From NCBI RefSeq assembly GCF_003987015.1, contig NZ_PIPQ01000002.1, forward strand, positions 1 to 64,000: a DNA stretch of 64,000 bases. Reading direction: 5' to 3'. The DNA comes from Aliidiomarina taiwanensis. GTDB taxonomy: Bacteria > Pseudomonadota > Gammaproteobacteria > Enterobacterales > Alteromonadaceae. The position numbers were made by a program, and so were the translations under genes. Shown here one piece after another: positions 43,605 through 54,455 of this stretch (positions within the stretch are counted from its first letter, which is position 1; the number at the start of each line of letters is the position of its first letter). The notes under the pieces are model-generated. The model did not search any database. It was not told the origin of the DNA and saw only the letters and a program-made list of their open reading frames with translations.

Positions 43605-44462
43605 ATGACTCAGATAAATTCAATGGCTGTCACAGTTCCCCAAACTGGGAGTTTGGAAGCCTATATTTCTTCAGTGAACAGTATTCCAATGCTGACTGCT
43701 GAAGAAGAAAAAGAATTGGGTGAGCGCCTACAAGAAACAGGCGACCTAAGTGCCGCTAAGCGTCTTATTATGTCTCACCTGCGCTTTGTGGTGCATGTAG
43801 CACGTGGTTATTCGGGCTATGGCTTACCACAGGCTGACCTTATTCAAGAAGGTAACGTTGGGCTCATGAAGGCGGTGAAACGCTTTGACCCAACAGTTGG
43901 TGTGCGGTTGGTTTCCTTTGCCGTACACTGGATAAAAGCAGAAATTCACGAATATGTACTGCGTAATTGGCGCATCGTAAAAGTTGCTACCACCAAAGCG
44001 CAACGTAAATTGTTCTTTAACCTTCGTCGCTCGAAAAAGCGCTTAGGTTGGTTCTCGGGCGAAGAAGTTGAAACCGTAGCCCGCGAGCTTGGCGTAACAC
44101 CACGCGATGTGATGGAAATGGAAACGCGTATGAGTGCGCACGATCCAGCGTTTGAGCTAAGTTCAGACGACGATGACGCACGTGAAGGCATTGGCTTCTC
44201 GCCAGCCCAGTACTTGCAAGACCATACCTCGAACGTTGCAGAAGAAGTTGAAGAGGAAAACTGGGAGCAGCATGCTAATGCCCGCTTGACTCATGCTATG
44301 TCGGAATTAGACGAGCGCAGCCAGCACATTGTGCGCGCACGTTGGTTAGAAGAAGACAAAACGACATTGCAAGACTTAGCAGAATACTACTCTGTGTCTG
44401 CTGAGCGTATTCGCCAGCTTGAAGTGAATGCAATGAAAAAGCTGCGCAGTGCGATGCAGTAA
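43605..44462 (+). CDS. rpoH: RpoH, heat-shock sigma factor (sigma-32)
   Basis: RpoH directs RNA polymerase to heat-shock promoters. From the ATG at 43605 ([20 protein letters not shown]) the 285-residue protein has region 2 ([20 protein letters not shown]). The RpoH box [16 protein letters not shown] is where DnaK/FtsH regulation is centred. Region 4 is [26 protein letters not shown] lies upstream. The 198-bp gap after ftsX probably carries its promoters and the start of a structured leader. Confidence 0.96.
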   Translation: MTQINSMAVTVPQTGSLEAYISSVNSIPMLTAEEEKELGERLQETGDLSAAKRLIMSHLRFVVHVARGYSGYGLPQADLIQEGNVGLMKAVKRFDPTVGVRLVSFAVHWIKAEIHEYVLRNWRIVKVATTKAQRKLFFNLRRSKKRLGWFSGEEVETVARELGVTPRDVMEMETRMSAHDPAFELSSDDDDAREGIGFSPAQYLQDHTSNVAEEVEEENWEQHANARLTHAMSELDERSQHIVRARWLEEDKTTLQDLAEYYSVSAERIRQLEVNAMKKLRSAMQ

Positions 44463-44467
44463 GAAAA

Positions 44468-44719
44468 ATGAAATGCCGTATAGGGTGTGGTGCTTGTTGT
44501 ATCGCACCCTCTATTTCTAGCCCCATTCCTGGTATGCCGCATGGCAAGCCTGCCAACACACCTTGTGTACAACTTACCGAAGACTTTCAATGCGCTATTT
44601 TTGGTCAAGCCGAGCGGCCTGCAGTGTGTGCCGAGTTTAGCGCTGATCGAGAGACCTGCGGCACACATCGCGACGAAGCATTGATTATTTTAACCCAGCT
44701 TGAGCAGGCAACCCGTTAA
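44468..44719 (+). CDS. YkgJ-family cysteine-cluster protein
   Basis: The 83-residue protein begins [19 protein letters not shown] and has further cysteines in PCVQL, FQCAIF, AVCAEF and ETCGTH, the pattern of YkgJ/CxxCxxCC metal-binding proteins. It starts five bases after rpoH and may be cotranscribed. Function is unknown; an iron or zinc cluster is likely. Confidence 0.85.
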   Translation: MKCRIGCGACCIAPSISSPIPGMPHGKPANTPCVQLTEDFQCAIFGQAERPAVCAEFSADRETCGTHRDEALIILTQLEQATR

Positions 44720-45873
44720 CGTTGTAAAAAGCGCAATGGGTTGACCGGGTCACCGCGGTGGCGTATTTCAAAGTACAAGCCGGGCTCGCGCTGGCCGCCA
44801 CTTTGGCCGGCAAGGGAGATGACTTGGCCTTTCCGTACCGCTTGGCCCACGTCGAACATAAGGGCTTGATTGTACCCATATAGGCTCATATAGCCGTCGC
44901 CATGGTCTAACACCATGACCAAACCGAACCCCCGCAGCCAGTCGGCGAATAAAACACGACCGTCGGCAATGCTGTGCACAGGCTGCTCGGCTTCCGCTTC
45001 AATGACCAGTCCGCGCCAATTCACTTGGCTGCTGCGCTGTTCCCCAAAACGATGCCGAATACGCCCTTTTAGAGGCCAGGGCAGAGAGCCCCGCAGGTTG
45101 CCTAAGCCTGCTAATTGAATATTGGTGGAGCGCAAGACATCAGCTAACGACGCGATTAAAGCGGTTACTTCCTGTTCGTTTTGTTGCATGGCTTGCAAGC
45201 TGGCAGAGGCGCTTGCTTGCGCTTGTTGTAACTCAGCCACGCGTTGCTCTTGACGTTGCCTTTGCTGCTCTATTTGGTTGCGCTGTTCGGCTTGTTCGGC
45301 GCGACGCTGGGCTAATTGGCTTTGCTGCTGTTCAAGTTGTGCTTGTACTTCCTTTAGTTCTACCTCGGTGGCGTGTAGCTGTTCAAGCTGCGCCAGCCGG
45401 GCTTCATTTAAGTGGCGAAAGTATTCCAGCATACGTTCAAAACGTGCGGGGTTTTCTTGGTTAAGCAGTAACTGCAAAAAGCTGTAGTCGCCAGCGCGAT
45501 ACGCTGCGTCTATTTGATCAGCTAACAGTTGAGCCTGTGTTTGCAGAGAGTCTTGCAACGTGCGCTGTTCTGCTTCGAGTTCACGAATACGAGCGCGTAA
45601 ACCAGCAAGGGCTTGTTCCGTGCGTTGCAAGGCTTGGGTGCTGCTCGCCATTTCACGTTCGAGGTCGCGTAAAGCACGTTCACTTTGGCTCAGGCGTTGT
45701 TGGTTACGGTCGAACAGGCGGCGCTGCTGCTGAATGTTTTGCTGTAACTCACGCAGTTGCCGTTCAGCTTCTGCGTGCTGTTCACGGGCGTCGTTCTGCA
45801 TGGCGAAAGCGCTGGGAGCCGCCATGCAGAATAAGAAGGCGAATAAGGCAAGTATTCGGCCCAGTGGCACCAT
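44716..45873 (-). CDS. envC: EnvC, murein hydrolase activator
   Basis: EnvC is periplasmic and, bound to FtsEX, activates the amidases AmiA and AmiB at the septum. The 385-residue protein has a signal peptide ([17 protein letters not shown]), a long coiled coil to about residue 250 and a C-terminal LytM domain. The usual HxH motif reads YFEIRHRG, so catalytic metal ligands are missing, as expected for this non-enzymatic activator. It lies 2 bp after gpmI on the same strand, the conserved gpmI-envC pair, and converges on the YkgJ-type gene. Confidence 0.93.
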   Translation of the reverse strand: MVPLGRILALFAFLFCMAAPSAFAMQNDAREQHAEAERQLRELQQNIQQQRRLFDRNQQRLSQSERALRDLEREMASSTQALQRTEQALAGLRARIRELEAEQRTLQDSLQTQAQLLADQIDAAYRAGDYSFLQLLLNQENPARFERMLEYFRHLNEARLAQLEQLHATEVELKEVQAQLEQQQSQLAQRRAEQAEQRNQIEQQRQRQEQRVAELQQAQASASASLQAMQQNEQEVTALIASLADVLRSTNIQLAGLGNLRGSLPWPLKGRIRHRFGEQRSSQVNWRGLVIEAEAEQPVHSIADGRVLFADWLRGFGLVMVLDHGDGYMSLYGYNQALMFDVGQAVRKGQVISLAGQSGGQREPGLYFEIRHRGDPVNPLRFLQR

Positions 45874-45874
45874 G

Positions 45875-47413
45875 TTACTTCAACACCATTAAGGGTTTAC
45901 CTGTCATTTCAGTGGGCTGCTCGAGACCCATTAAATGCAACATGGTCGGGGCTACGTCGGATAAGCGACCATTGGCCACAGGGGTGGCTTCACGCCCAAC
46001 ATAAATGAAGGGTACCAAGTTGCTGGTATGGGCTGTATGCGACTGGCCCGTTTGGTGGTCGGCCATTTGCTCGGCATTGCCGTGGTCGGCGGTAATGAGT
46101 GCTTCACCACCATAGGTACGCAGGGCTTCCACTACACGGCCAACGCATGCGTCGACGGCTTCACAGGCTTTCACGGCTGCGTCGAAATTGCCCGTATGGC
46201 CGACCATGTCGCCATTCGGGTAGTTGCAAATAATGGCGTCGTATTTGCCAGAAGCAATGGCGTCGACCAAAGCGTCCGTAAGCTGCTCTGAGCTCATTTC
46301 CGGTTGTAAGTCGTAGGTAGCAACCTGAGGTGATGGAATAAGGGTGCGGGTTTCACCTTCAAACTCCTGTTCACGGCCGCCACTGAAGAAGAAGGTCACG
46401 TGGGCATACTTTTCTGTTTCAGAAATACGCAACTGGGTTTTATTGTTCTTTTCAAGCCATTCCCCGAACACGTTGTGCAGTTGCTCGGGTGGAAAAGCAA
46501 CGGGCGCTTGAATGTCGGCCGCGTATTCGGTGAGCATCACAAAAGCGCTGAGCTGTGGCTGCACCCGCTCGAAATGTGGGAAGTCACTGTCGGTAAAACA
46601 ACGCGTAATTTCGCGGGCACGGTCCGCGCGGAAGTTCATAAAAAACACAGCGTCGCCGTCGGCAATAGGCTGTGCGCCCTCTATCCATGTAGGTTTTACA
46701 AATTCGTCGTTTTCGTCGCGGGCATAGGCCGCTTCGAGGCCTGCCAGGGCCGAAGCATGGGTATAGTCGGCTTTGCCTGCGGTTAACAAGCGCCATGCCT
46801 GCTCGACGCGGTCCCAGCGGTTGTCACGGTCCATGGCGTAATAGCGGCCGCACAGGCTGGCAAAACGAGCGCCAGGGATGTGGGCAAAGGCGTGTTCAAA
46901 CTTTTCAATACTTGCGGCAGCTGAACGTGGCGGTGTGTCTCGGCCGTCGAGGAAGGCATGAATGTAAATGTGTTTTGCGCCTTGCTTGTGCGCTAACTCG
47001 GCCATGGCTAATAAGTGGTCTTCATGGCTGTGTACGCCACCGGGAGAAAGCAAGCCCATAATATGCACGGCACCTGCTTTGGCGGTGCAGTCGTCCAGGG
47101 CTTTCAAAAATGTAGGGTTGGTAAAGAAGTCACCGTCTTCAATAGCTTTGGAAATGCGGGTGAAGTCTTGGTACACAATGCGGCCTGCGCCAAGGTTCAT
47201 GTGGCCAACTTCCGAGTTCCCCATTTGCCCCTCGGGTAAGCCCACAGCCATGCCTGAGCCGTCGACAAGGGTATGCGGCATGGTGTTGTAAAGTTCGTCT
47301 AGTACGGGGGTGTGGGCATGCGCAATAGCGTTGTCAGGCGCCATTTCACGGCTTCCCCAGCCATCGAGAATCATAAGCACAAGCGGGTTTTTGCGGGCAG
47401 TTGCAGTTGCCAT
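45875..47413 (-). CDS. gpmI: GpmI, cofactor-independent phosphoglycerate mutase
   Basis: GpmI interconverts 3- and 2-phosphoglycerate using two manganese ions and a phosphoserine intermediate. The 512-residue protein has [10 protein letters not shown] (metal ligand), [16 protein letters not shown] (the catalytic serine) and [12 protein letters not shown] (metal ligands). Length matches the family. It is followed within 2 bp by envC. Confidence 0.97.
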   Translation of the reverse strand: MATATARKNPLVLMILDGWGSREMAPDNAIAHAHTPVLDELYNTMPHTLVDGSGMAVGLPEGQMGNSEVGHMNLGAGRIVYQDFTRISKAIEDGDFFTNPTFLKALDDCTAKAGAVHIMGLLSPGGVHSHEDHLLAMAELAHKQGAKHIYIHAFLDGRDTPPRSAAASIEKFEHAFAHIPGARFASLCGRYYAMDRDNRWDRVEQAWRLLTAGKADYTHASALAGLEAAYARDENDEFVKPTWIEGAQPIADGDAVFFMNFRADRAREITRCFTDSDFPHFERVQPQLSAFVMLTEYAADIQAPVAFPPEQLHNVFGEWLEKNNKTQLRISETEKYAHVTFFFSGGREQEFEGETRTLIPSPQVATYDLQPEMSSEQLTDALVDAIASGKYDAIICNYPNGDMVGHTGNFDAAVKACEAVDACVGRVVEALRTYGGEALITADHGNAEQMADHQTGQSHTAHTSNLVPFIYVGREATPVANGRLSDVAPTMLHLMGLEQPTEMTGKPLMVLK

Positions 47414-47587
47414 GGAAACTCCTAGCAGAATAAATATTGAATAAACGTCGACAAGGATAATTTAACAGCGAGTTTACTTTATTTAGTTTGGTGAAGCATC
47501 TTTCAAGACGTTTTTTTACTGAATCTGAAGAATATAGGGGGTATACTCTGGCCCTATAAATTTTTAGCAGTAATGGTAGGAGAGGTC

Positions 47588-48049
47588 ATGGACCAAATAA
47601 TTCAGTTTGCTACTGAACATTACATTATGAGCGCTTTATGGTTGGCTGTGCTGGTTATGCTGGTGGTTGACTTAATTAAGCGTGGCTCATCGGCGGTGAC
47701 AAGCTTATCTGCTCAAGAAGCGACCATAAAGGTGAACCGTGGTGGATTGTTTGTTGATATTCGCAGCGCAGAAGAGTACAACAATGGGCATATTCACGGT
47801 GCTCGCAATATTCCACTGCAACAAATTCGCGACGGAAATACAAAAGCCCTTGAGAAATATAAAGACGCCCCCATCATTACTGTATGCAACTATGGAAATA
47901 CGGCGCGCACGGCAGCATCGCTGTTAGAGAAAGCAGGGTTCAGCCAAGTGTCTATTTTACAAGGTGGCATGCAAGCTTGGAAAGGGGCTAACATGCCTGT
48001 CCGTAAAAGTGCTGCAAGCGCTGACAAGCAGAAGAAGAATAAGAAATAA
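47588..48049 (+). CDS. Rhodanese-like protein (YibN type)
   Basis: The 153-residue protein has an N-terminal membrane helix (SALWLAVLVMLVVDLI) and a rhodanese domain with the active-site cysteine in TVCNYGNTARTAA. GGAGAGG fits the ATG at 47588 (MDQIIQF) better than the open-frame ATG at 47573. It sits just before secB and gpsA, the same order as E. coli yibN-secB-gpsA. The acceptor is unknown. Confidence 0.9.
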   Translation: MDQIIQFATEHYIMSALWLAVLVMLVVDLIKRGSSAVTSLSAQEATIKVNRGGLFVDIRSAEEYNNGHIHGARNIPLQQIRDGNTKALEKYKDAPIITVCNYGNTARTAASLLEKAGFSQVSILQGGMQAWKGANMPVRKSAASADKQKKNKK

Positions 48050-48083
48050 ACTAATTTAACAATAAACTCTGAAGGTATTTATT

Positions 48084-48581
48084 ATGGCTGACGAACAGCA
48101 AAACGCAGGCGCACAAGAAGCGCAACAACAAGAACCACAATTCGCTATTCAGCGCATTTATGTAAAAGATGTATCGTTTGAAGCGCCAAATTCGCCAGCG
48201 ATCTTCCGCAAAGAGTGGACGCCAAATGTAAGCGTTGACATGAATGTGTCGAACAACAAACTTGAAGACAACTTGCATGAAGTCGTGCTAACCCTCACGG
48301 TAAAAAACACCATTGGTGAAGAAACGGCATTCCTTTGTGAAGTAGCTCAAGCCGGTATTTTTGCTATTGGCGACCAGGTACCTGAAGACCAGTTACCACA
48401 GTTGCTTGCGGCATTCTGCCCGAACATTCTATTCCCATATGCGCGTGAAGCCATTGCCAACCTAGTAAACCGTGGTACGTTCCCACAGCTTAACCTAGCG
48501 CCAGTGAACTTTGACGCCGTTTACGCACAGCACGTTCAGCAGCAACAACAAGCAGCTGAAGGCCAAAAACTGGACGCGTAA
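48084..48581 (+). CDS. secB: SecB, protein-export chaperone
   Basis: SecB is a cytosolic homotetramer that keeps preproteins unfolded and passes them to SecA. The 165-residue protein has [19 protein letters not shown] near the start and the conserved [17 protein letters not shown] block. The acidic C-terminal tail is replaced by a glutamine-rich end. The stop codon overlaps the gpsA start (TAATG), showing coupling. Confidence 0.97.
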   Translation: MADEQQNAGAQEAQQQEPQFAIQRIYVKDVSFEAPNSPAIFRKEWTPNVSVDMNVSNNKLEDNLHEVVLTLTVKNTIGEETAFLCEVAQAGIFAIGDQVPEDQLPQLLAAFCPNILFPYAREAIANLVNRGTFPQLNLAPVNFDAVYAQHVQQQQQAAEGQKLDA

Positions 48582-49603
48582 TGAGCAGCACATGTGACCC
48601 ACAAGTGGTAACAGTGTTAGGGGCGGGGTCGTACGGCACCGCCCTTGCTATTTGTATTGCCAGAAAAGGCACTCGCACTTTGTTGTGGGGGCGCGATAAA
48701 GCCGCCATGCAGGCAATGGCCGAGCAGCGCTGTAATGCCCGCTACTTACCCGATATTGAGTTTCCAGACACCCTCGAGCCTGTGTCCGACTTAAATGCAG
48801 CGGTTGCCGCTTCGCAGATAGTGTTGGTGGTGGTGCCCAGTTATGGTTTTGCCGATGTGTTAACGCAAATAAAACCAGCACTGTGTGACTCAGCCCGTGT
48901 GGCGTGGGCTACCAAAGGGCTAGAGCCAGAAACGGGGCGCCTGCTGTCGGACGTTGCCCAGGATATTTTAGGTGAAACGCGACCCCTTGCGGTGCTTTCA
49001 GGGCCAACCTTTGCCAAAGAAATGGCCGCGGGTATGCCAACGGCCATTTCAGTGGCAGCCACACAGCCTGACTTTGTCCGGGTACTGTCCGAAACCTTAC
49101 ACTGCGACAAGTCTTTCCGTGTGTATTCCAATGACGACTTCATTGGTATGCAAGTAGGTGGGGCCATTAAGAACGTGATTGCCATTGGCGCAGGCATGGC
49201 CGACGGTATTGGGTTTGGTGCCAATGCCCGCACAGCCCTTATTACCCGAGGCTTAGCTGAGCTAACCCGGTTAGGTATGGCGCTGGGTGCAAAAGCAGAA
49301 ACCTTTACCGGTATGGCCGGGCTAGGTGACTTAATTTTAACCTGCACGGACAATCAGTCGCGTAATCGCCGATTTGGTTTGGCGATTGGCCAAGGCAAGT
49401 CGGTGGACGAAGCCATGGCCAGCATTGGTCAAGCGGTCGAAGGGTACCGAAATACGCGGGAAGCCTTTACCTTATCGAAACGTCACCAGGTGGAAATGCC
49501 TATTGTCGAGCAGCTTTATCAAGTGCTTTATAATGGCAAAGAGCCACGACAAGCCGCCTTGGACCTGCTGGGCCGTTCACAAAAAAGCGAAAGCCTAACC
49601 TAA
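48581..49603 (+). CDS. gpsA: GpsA, glycerol-3-phosphate dehydrogenase [NAD(P)+]
   Basis: GpsA makes sn-glycerol-3-phosphate for phospholipid synthesis. The 340-residue protein has the dinucleotide motif [13 protein letters not shown]. Active-site segments include [10 protein letters not shown] and [19 protein letters not shown], with the catalytic lysine in the latter. It is coupled to secB. A hairpin that straddles its stop probably ends transcription from the opposite side. Confidence 0.97.
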   Translation: MSSTCDPQVVTVLGAGSYGTALAICIARKGTRTLLWGRDKAAMQAMAEQRCNARYLPDIEFPDTLEPVSDLNAAVAASQIVLVVVPSYGFADVLTQIKPALCDSARVAWATKGLEPETGRLLSDVAQDILGETRPLAVLSGPTFAKEMAAGMPTAISVAATQPDFVRVLSETLHCDKSFRVYSNDDFIGMQVGGAIKNVIAIGAGMADGIGFGANARTALITRGLAELTRLGMALGAKAETFTGMAGLGDLILTCTDNQSRNRRFGLAIGQGKSVDEAMASIGQAVEGYRNTREAFTLSKRHQVEMPIVEQLYQVLYNGKEPRQAALDLLGRSQKSESLT

Positions 49604-49612
49604 AGTTAGGCT
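49592..49612 (-). terminator. Rho-independent terminator between gpsA and radC
   Basis: AGCCTAAC-CTAAA-GTTAGGCT is a perfect 8-bp stem with a 5-base loop. On the minus strand it is followed by TTTCGCTTTTTT, so it should terminate radC transcription. It overlaps the gpsA stop codon; plus-strand termination would be weak because there is no T-run on that side. Confidence 0.75.
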
Positions 49613-50285
49613 AGAGCAACCCCCGTTCGGCAAAGGACACGGTTTCCCCAGCTCCAATCACAAAGTGGTCAAGTACGGCCACGTCGATAGTGCGCAAGGC
49701 TTCCTGAATGCGTTCTGTGACCCGTTTGTCTGCTTGGCTGGGTTCGGCCACCCCGCTTGGGTGGTTGTGTGCCAAAATAATGGCTGCGGCATTGCGCTCT
49801 AATACCAATTTAACAATTTCGCGCGGGTATACGGGCGCGGCGTTAATAGTGCCAAAAAATAACTCTTCGTAATGCAGCAGCCTGTGTTGGTTGTCAAGCA
49901 GTAGCAGGGCGAATACTTCTCTGTCTTGGTGGCGCAATTTGGTGGCGAGGTAGTCGCGCACCAGTTGCGGGTTGGTAAAGCCTTTGCCGAGCTTTAAGGT
50001 GCTGGCAAGGTAGCGCCGCGACAATTCTAAGATAACCTGAATTTGCATGCAGCGGGCCATGCCAACGCCATGTAACGTACGCAATTGGGTAGCTGGCATG
50101 GAAAGCAGCTCGGCTAACCCACCGGCTTGTTGCAAAATGCTGCGAGCCCAAGACATAACATCTTGGCCGGCGGTGCCTGTACCAAACAGTACGGCCAATA
50201 ATTCAGCGTCACTTAAAGACTGTGAACCGTGGGCTGCAAGTTTCTCTCGGGGACGTTCGGCCACCGGCCATTCACGAATATGCAT
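49611..50285 (-). CDS. radC: RadC-family (JAB/MPN) protein
   Basis: From the ATG at 50285 (MHIREWPVAERP), with AGGAGGAATC upstream, the protein is 224 residues. It has helix-hairpin-helix residues (LRTLHGVGMARCMQIQ) and the JAB metal motif ILAHNHPSGVAEPSQAD. RadC was once linked to DNA repair, but its role is uncertain. It is divergent from coaBC, a conserved pairing. Confidence 0.93.
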   Translation of the reverse strand: MHIREWPVAERPREKLAAHGSQSLSDAELLAVLFGTGTAGQDVMSWARSILQQAGGLAELLSMPATQLRTLHGVGMARCMQIQVILELSRRYLASTLKLGKGFTNPQLVRDYLATKLRHQDREVFALLLLDNQHRLLHYEELFFGTINAAPVYPREIVKLVLERNAAAIILAHNHPSGVAEPSQADKRVTERIQEALRTIDVAVLDHFVIGAGETVSFAERGLL

Positions 50286-50403
50286 GATTCCTCCTTGAAT
50301 CAAATAAGGGGTACTCAGTTGACAGGCTTTTTTGGAAGAATCTCGCCAAGTCAACTTGGTACGTGTTAATCTAACGTAAGTGCTCATTAGATAAAGAACA
50401 ACT

Positions 50404-51648
50404 ATGTCAGGGCTAAAAAACCGTAAGTTATTGCTGATTGTGACCGGCGGTATCGCCGCTTACAAAACTCCAGAGTTAGTGCGCCGCTTGGTGGAACGCC
50501 AAGTGCAGGTGCGTGTGGTCATGACAAAAGGCGCCCAAGCCTTTATTACACCACTGACCTTGCAAGCCGTATCAGGCAACCCCGTGCATGACGATTTACT
50601 TGATCCTGCGGCAGAAGCAGCCATGGGTCATATTGAATTGGCCCGCTGGGCCGACTTAATTGTGGTTGCCCCAGCCACTGCAAGCGCCATGGCGCGCTTA
50701 GCGCATGGCTTTGCTGACGACCTGTTTTCCACCTTATGCTTGGCGACGGACGCGCCCATTGCGGTGGTGCCGGCGATGAACCGACTGATGTGGGCGGCGC
50801 CGGCAGTGCAACGGAACGTAGACTTACTGAAAGCCGACGGCAAGTTAATTTGGGGGCCTGGTGAAGGCTCGCAAGCCTGTGGTGAAGTGGGTGCGGGGCG
50901 CATGCTTGAGCCCCATGAAATATTGCAGCAAGTGACCAGTTTCTTTGACAAAACCGTTGCTATTTCTGCAGAAAGCAAAACATTACAGGGCGAACACGTG
51001 GTGATTACCGCAGGCCCCACCCGCGAGCCTTTAGACCCGGTACGCTATTTAAGTAACCACAGCAGCGGCAAAATGGGTTTTGCATTGGCTGAAGCGGCCG
51101 CAAAGGCAGGTGCCCAGGTCACTCTGATTGCTGGACCGGTTCACCTGGCGACTCCTGCTGGGGTGCACCGAGTGGATGTGGAAAGCGCGTTGGACATGCA
51201 GCAGGCTGTAGCCGCAAGCTTGCCCGACTGTACCCTGTTTATTGGCTGTGCCGCGGTTGCCGACTTTCGTGCTGAGCAGGTTGGTGCTGAAAAAATTAAG
51301 AAAACAGCCGATAGCGACACCATGGCGTTAACACTGACCAAAAACCCGGACATATTAGCTTGGGTGGCGGAACAGCCAAAGGCGCCCTTTACGGTTGGTT
51401 TTGCCGCAGAAACCCAAAAGGTTGCAGAGTACGCTCAGGCAAAATTGAAACGCAAAGGAATTCGCATGATCGTGGCGAACGATGTTAGCAACAGTGCTCT
51501 TGGCTTTAATAGCGACGACAACGCAGCGGAGGTGTTCTGGTATGCAGCCACTGGGGAAGTCACCAGCCGTTGCTTCCAGCAGCGCAGCAAAACCCAATTG
51601 GCCACCGATTTAATTGAACTGATTAGCGAGCAGAAACATGAGCAATAA
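50404..51648 (+). CDS. coaBC: CoaBC, phosphopantothenoylcysteine synthetase/decarboxylase
   Basis: The bifunctional 414-residue enzyme carries out two steps of coenzyme A synthesis. The N-terminal flavoprotein decarboxylase (CoaC) has [15 protein letters not shown] and PAMNRLMW, and the C-terminal synthetase (CoaB) has [19 protein letters not shown] and KIKKTA. It overlaps dut by 11 bp. Confidence 0.96.
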   Translation: MSGLKNRKLLLIVTGGIAAYKTPELVRRLVERQVQVRVVMTKGAQAFITPLTLQAVSGNPVHDDLLDPAAEAAMGHIELARWADLIVVAPATASAMARLAHGFADDLFSTLCLATDAPIAVVPAMNRLMWAAPAVQRNVDLLKADGKLIWGPGEGSQACGEVGAGRMLEPHEILQQVTSFFDKTVAISAESKTLQGEHVVITAGPTREPLDPVRYLSNHSSGKMGFALAEAAAKAGAQVTLIAGPVHLATPAGVHRVDVESALDMQQAVAASLPDCTLFIGCAAVADFRAEQVGAEKIKKTADSDTMALTLTKNPDILAWVAEQPKAPFTVGFAAETQKVAEYAQAKLKRKGIRMIVANDVSNSALGFNSDDNAAEVFWYAATGEVTSRCFQQRSKTQLATDLIELISEQKHEQ

Positions 51649-52099
51649 AAGCATTGATGTGAAAATTTTAGACCCGCGTGTTGGCCGCGAGTTTCCCTTA
51701 CCTGCCTACGCCACCGAAGGCTCAGCTGGAATGGACTTACGGGCTTGCTTGTCCTCCACGCTTACCTTAGAGCCCGGCCAAACGGCGCTTGTGAAAACGG
51801 GCATTGCTATTCATATTGGCGACCCAAACCTCGCGGCCACCTTGCTACCTCGTTCTGGTTTAGGCCATAAGCACGGAATTGTGTTAGGTAACCTGGTGGG
51901 GTTAATTGACTCGGACTACCAAGGAGAGTTGATGGTGTCGGTGTGGAACCGTGGTACCACCACGTTTAGCATTGAACCGGGCGACCGCATTGCACAAATG
52001 GTTATTTTACCCGTGGTGAAAGTAGACTTTAATATTGTAGAAGAGTTTGTAGAAAGCGATCGGGGCGAGGGTGGTTTTGGCCACTCTGGTCGACAATAA
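51638..52099 (+). CDS. dut: Dut, dUTP diphosphatase
   Basis: Dut hydrolyses dUTP to dUMP and keeps uracil out of DNA. The 153-residue protein has the trimeric dUTPase motifs: [38 protein letters not shown], and the flexible C-terminal loop [11 protein letters not shown]. It lies between coaBC and slmA in the standard gammaproteobacterial order. Confidence 0.97.
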   Translation: MSNKSIDVKILDPRVGREFPLPAYATEGSAGMDLRACLSSTLTLEPGQTALVKTGIAIHIGDPNLAATLLPRSGLGHKHGIVLGNLVGLIDSDYQGELMVSVWNRGTTTFSIEPGDRIAQMVILPVVKVDFNIVEEFVESDRGEGGFGHSGRQ

Positions 52100-52118
52100 G
52101 AATTCGCAAAGGAACACA

Positions 52119-52718
52119 ATGACTATGGCAACGGAACGAAAACAAAACCGCAAGGAAGAAATTTTAGGTACGCTTGCGCACATGCTGGAAACCAGTTTAG
52201 GCAAGCCCATTACCACAGCACGCTTAGCGGCTGAAGTAGGGGTGTCGGAAGCCGCTTTGTACCGCCACTTCCCGTCGAAAGCAAAAATGTTTGACGACTT
52301 GATCAATTTGATCGAAGACATTTTGCTTGGCTCCACCAACCGCATGTTGGAGCAAGAAAAAAACACCATGACCCGTGTGCGGGAAATGCTGTTAATTTTG
52401 TTCCGTTTGGTGGAGCAAAGCCCAGGTATGAGCCGTATGCTGACTGGCGACGCTTTAATGGGCGAACATGAGCGCCTACGCCTTCGTATTGTCATGCTGT
52501 TCGACAAGTTTGAAAGCCAGATGAAACAGGTTTTACGCGAGCGCCGTTTACGTGAAGGAGCGGAATTTGCGACGGACGAAAGCGTTTTATCGAATGTTGT
52601 TATGGCATATGCAGAGGGAAAACTGTTACAATTCGTCCGATCTGGATTTAAAACCAAGCCTACCGCCCAATTCGACACTCAATGGGCGTTGATCGAACGG
52701 CAGCTTTTAGGATCATAA
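52119..52718 (+). CDS. slmA: SlmA, nucleoid occlusion factor
   Basis: SlmA is a TetR-type DNA-binding protein that blocks FtsZ assembly over the nucleoid. From the ATG at 52119 (after AAAGGA) it is 199 residues, starting MTMATERKQNRKEEILGTLA. The helix-turn-helix reads TTARLAAEVGVSEAALYRHF. An open frame extends upstream into dut, but the ribosome site and homology support this start. Confidence 0.95.
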   Translation: MTMATERKQNRKEEILGTLAHMLETSLGKPITTARLAAEVGVSEAALYRHFPSKAKMFDDLINLIEDILLGSTNRMLEQEKNTMTRVREMLLILFRLVEQSPGMSRMLTGDALMGEHERLRLRIVMLFDKFESQMKQVLRERRLREGAEFATDESVLSNVVMAYAEGKLLQFVRSGFKTKPTAQFDTQWALIERQLLGS

Positions 52719-52762
52719 TTCACCTGAATTATGGAAAAGATCAGCAAATTTCAAGAAATCGC

Positions 52763-52791
52763 TTGCTTTTAGAGCGATATTTTTGTATAAA
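52763..52791 (+). promoter_or_regulatory. Promoter of rpmB-rpmG
   Basis: TTGCTT at 52763-52768 and TATAAA at 52786-52791 are separated by exactly 17 bases, in the 146-bp gap between slmA and rpmB. This is a good sigma-70-type match for a strongly expressed ribosomal protein operon. A mapped start site is not available. Confidence 0.65.
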
Positions 52792-52864
52792 TTGCGCCCT
52801 CGAATTTAGGGCAAAGCCATTATGGCTATCAGGCGAGCTGCAAGCAATTTCGGAGTAAAAGATA

Positions 52865-53101
52865 ATGTCTCGAGTATGTGAAGTAACAGGAAAGCGGCCA
52901 ATGGTTGGTAACAACCGTTCACACGCAAGAAATGCGACCCGCCGTCGATTCCTGCCAAACCTGCAATCACACCGTTTCTGGGTAGAAAGCGAGAAGCGTT
53001 GGGTGAAACTGCGTGTTTCAACAAAAGGTATGCGTATCATCGACAAGAACGGTATCGACACCGTACTTGCTGACCTGCGTGCCAAAGGTATCCGGGTTTA
53101 A
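52865..53101 (+). CDS. rpmB: Ribosomal protein L28
   Basis: The 78-residue protein [20 protein letters not shown] is bacterial L28, here with standard length and basic composition. GGAG lies before the ATG. It forms the usual operon with rpmG, 27 bp away. Confidence 0.97.
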   Translation: MSRVCEVTGKRPMVGNNRSHARNATRRRFLPNLQSHRFWVESEKRWVKLRVSTKGMRIIDKNGIDTVLADLRAKGIRV

Positions 53102-53128
53102 TCCGGTTAGAACGAAAGGAAAAATACG

Positions 53129-53284
53129 ATGCGCGATAAAATCCGTCTGATTTCTTCTGCTGGTACAGGATATTTCTACACCACAGATAAAAACAAACGT
53201 AACATGCCAGGAAAATTTGAGATCAAAAAATACGATCCAGTTGTCCGCAAGCATGTGCTTTTTACTGAAGCACGAATGAAATAA
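53129..53284 (+). CDS. rpmG: Ribosomal protein L33
   Basis: The 51-residue protein ([20 protein letters not shown] ... [18 protein letters not shown]) is L33 of the cysteine-free type, so it does not need zinc. AAAGGAAAA precedes the ATG. The gene is followed directly by a strong terminator. Confidence 0.97.
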   Translation: MRDKIRLISSAGTGYFYTTDKNKRNMPGKFEIKKYDPVVRKHVLFTEARMK

Positions 53285-53288
53285 TAAA

Positions 53289-53312
53289 AACCCGGCCTTG
53301 GCCGGGTTTTTT
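53289..53312 (+). terminator. Rho-independent terminator of rpmB-rpmG
   Basis: AACCCGGCC-TT-GGCCGGGTT is a perfect GC-rich hairpin followed by TTTT, five bases after the rpmG stop. The stem has nine pairs. It is a clear intrinsic terminator. Confidence 0.93.
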
Positions 53313-53323
53313 ATCTCTGCACT

Positions 53324-53695
53324 ATGCCTATGCACTACCTGTTCAAAGCGGGCCAACGGCTCCGTACCTTTTATATCCTCGTCATGCTCTCGTACTTGCC
53401 TCCTTTTGTGTGGAAGCTGGTTACAGGACAAGGCGTTTACCAACATGCCTACCACATTCTACTTGTACTATTAGCTTCTGGCGTTGCCACGGGGACCCAT
53501 AAAGCCAGCCCACGGCTCAGCCTTTTCTTAGCCGCTTCCATGGCGCTTTGTGTTGGCATTTTAATTCTCGACGCTTTGGGTGTTCGCTTTGTGATGGGCG
53601 TTTCTCTTGCGGCCTTGGCTCTTTTGGTGTTGTCCTTGCTTGGCTATTACGGCGCCTGGGCGCTAGCCCTCATAAAGCGCTGGCGCCGTAAATAG
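53324..53695 (+). CDS. Small membrane protein, unknown function
   Basis: The 123-residue protein has about three to four hydrophobic segments (YILVMLSYLPPFVW, ILLVLLASGVATGT, LFLAASMALCVGILILDALG and VSLAALALLVLSLLGYYG). The start could be the ATG at 53324 or 53330; neither has a clear ribosome site, since the rpmG terminator lies just upstream. It converges on the oxygenase gene, ending five bases from it. No family is recognised. Confidence 0.55.
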   Translation: MPMHYLFKAGQRLRTFYILVMLSYLPPFVWKLVTGQGVYQHAYHILLVLLASGVATGTHKASPRLSLFLAASMALCVGILILDALGVRFVMGVSLAALALLVLSLLGYYGAWALALIKRWRRK

Positions 53696-53699
53696 AACC

Positions 53700-54362
53700 T
53701 TATGCGGGCGGGTCAATGCGTTGGCCTAAGCTCGCATTATGACGAAACCAACCGGTCATACTAAACCGTAGGCGGTGAGCTAATGTCACTTCGTGTACAA
53801 AGGTGTCGCTTAAAAACATCACCAAGGTAGACTGGGTGGGCAGCACCCGCTCTAGTACTTGGTTGTTCTCGCCATAAATAATCAGTTCACCCCCGTCTTC
53901 TTCGCGCCAATTAGGGTTTAAGTAGAAAACCGTTGAGAGTACCCGGTTGCTTCTGCCTTTAAAGGCGTCTAAATGGCGTTTGTAGCGGCTTCCAGGTTGA
54001 TATCGGGCTAAGTGGCATTCGTAGTCGAATAAGCCCATAAACAGGCTGCGGTTAAGCATAGTGCGAAGGTGTTCCATTAACTCGAGCCAACGAGCCTCAA
54101 TAGGCTGCTCTTCGCTGAGCCAGTGAATTTGGTCGCTGCGTATGCCGGTATTCACAGTATGTTGTTTTTCACGGCCAATACCCGCAAGGTGCCAATGGTG
54201 GTCGGGGAGTTCTTGGGCGTATTGGTACAGTAAGTTGGCTTCCGCTTCTGCTAAAAAGTCGGGTATGATGACATAGCCTTGTTCGGCAAGCGCGCCGCAT
54301 ATGAAGTCTTGAGTGGCACTTTGGTGAAGTGCGCTATCACGAATAAAACATAAACGTGTCAA
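53700..54362 (-). CDS. 2OG-Fe(II) oxygenase family protein
   Basis: The protein has the iron-binding HxD...H pattern of 2-oxoglutarate/iron dioxygenases: RYKRHLDAFKGRSNRVLSTV, GGELIIYG and SDTFVHEVTLAHRLRFSMTG with the arginine that binds 2-oxoglutarate. It belongs to the prolyl-4-hydroxylase-like group. The open frame begins with GTG at 54398, but AGGAG at about 54376 sits before a TTG at 54362, which I prefer (220 residues). The substrate is unknown. Confidence 0.75.
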   Translation of the reverse strand: MTRLCFIRDSALHQSATQDFICGALAEQGYVIIPDFLAEAEANLLYQYAQELPDHHWHLAGIGREKQHTVNTGIRSDQIHWLSEEQPIEARWLELMEHLRTMLNRSLFMGLFDYECHLARYQPGSRYKRHLDAFKGRSNRVLSTVFYLNPNWREEDGGELIIYGENNQVLERVLPTQSTLVMFLSDTFVHEVTLAHRLRFSMTGWFRHNASLGQRIDPPA

Positions 54363-54455
54363 TAACGTGTAACTCCTAAAGTGATAAAGTAAGAACACTC
54401 AGTATAAACTTATATGAGCCGACTGAGTATTCTTTTAAAAGGGCAGGCGTAAACC

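Noticed and set aside
45213-47291. Several plus-strand frames over envC and gpmI, up to 155 codons
   Set aside because: They lie antisense to well-supported genes and have no ribosome sites or family features.
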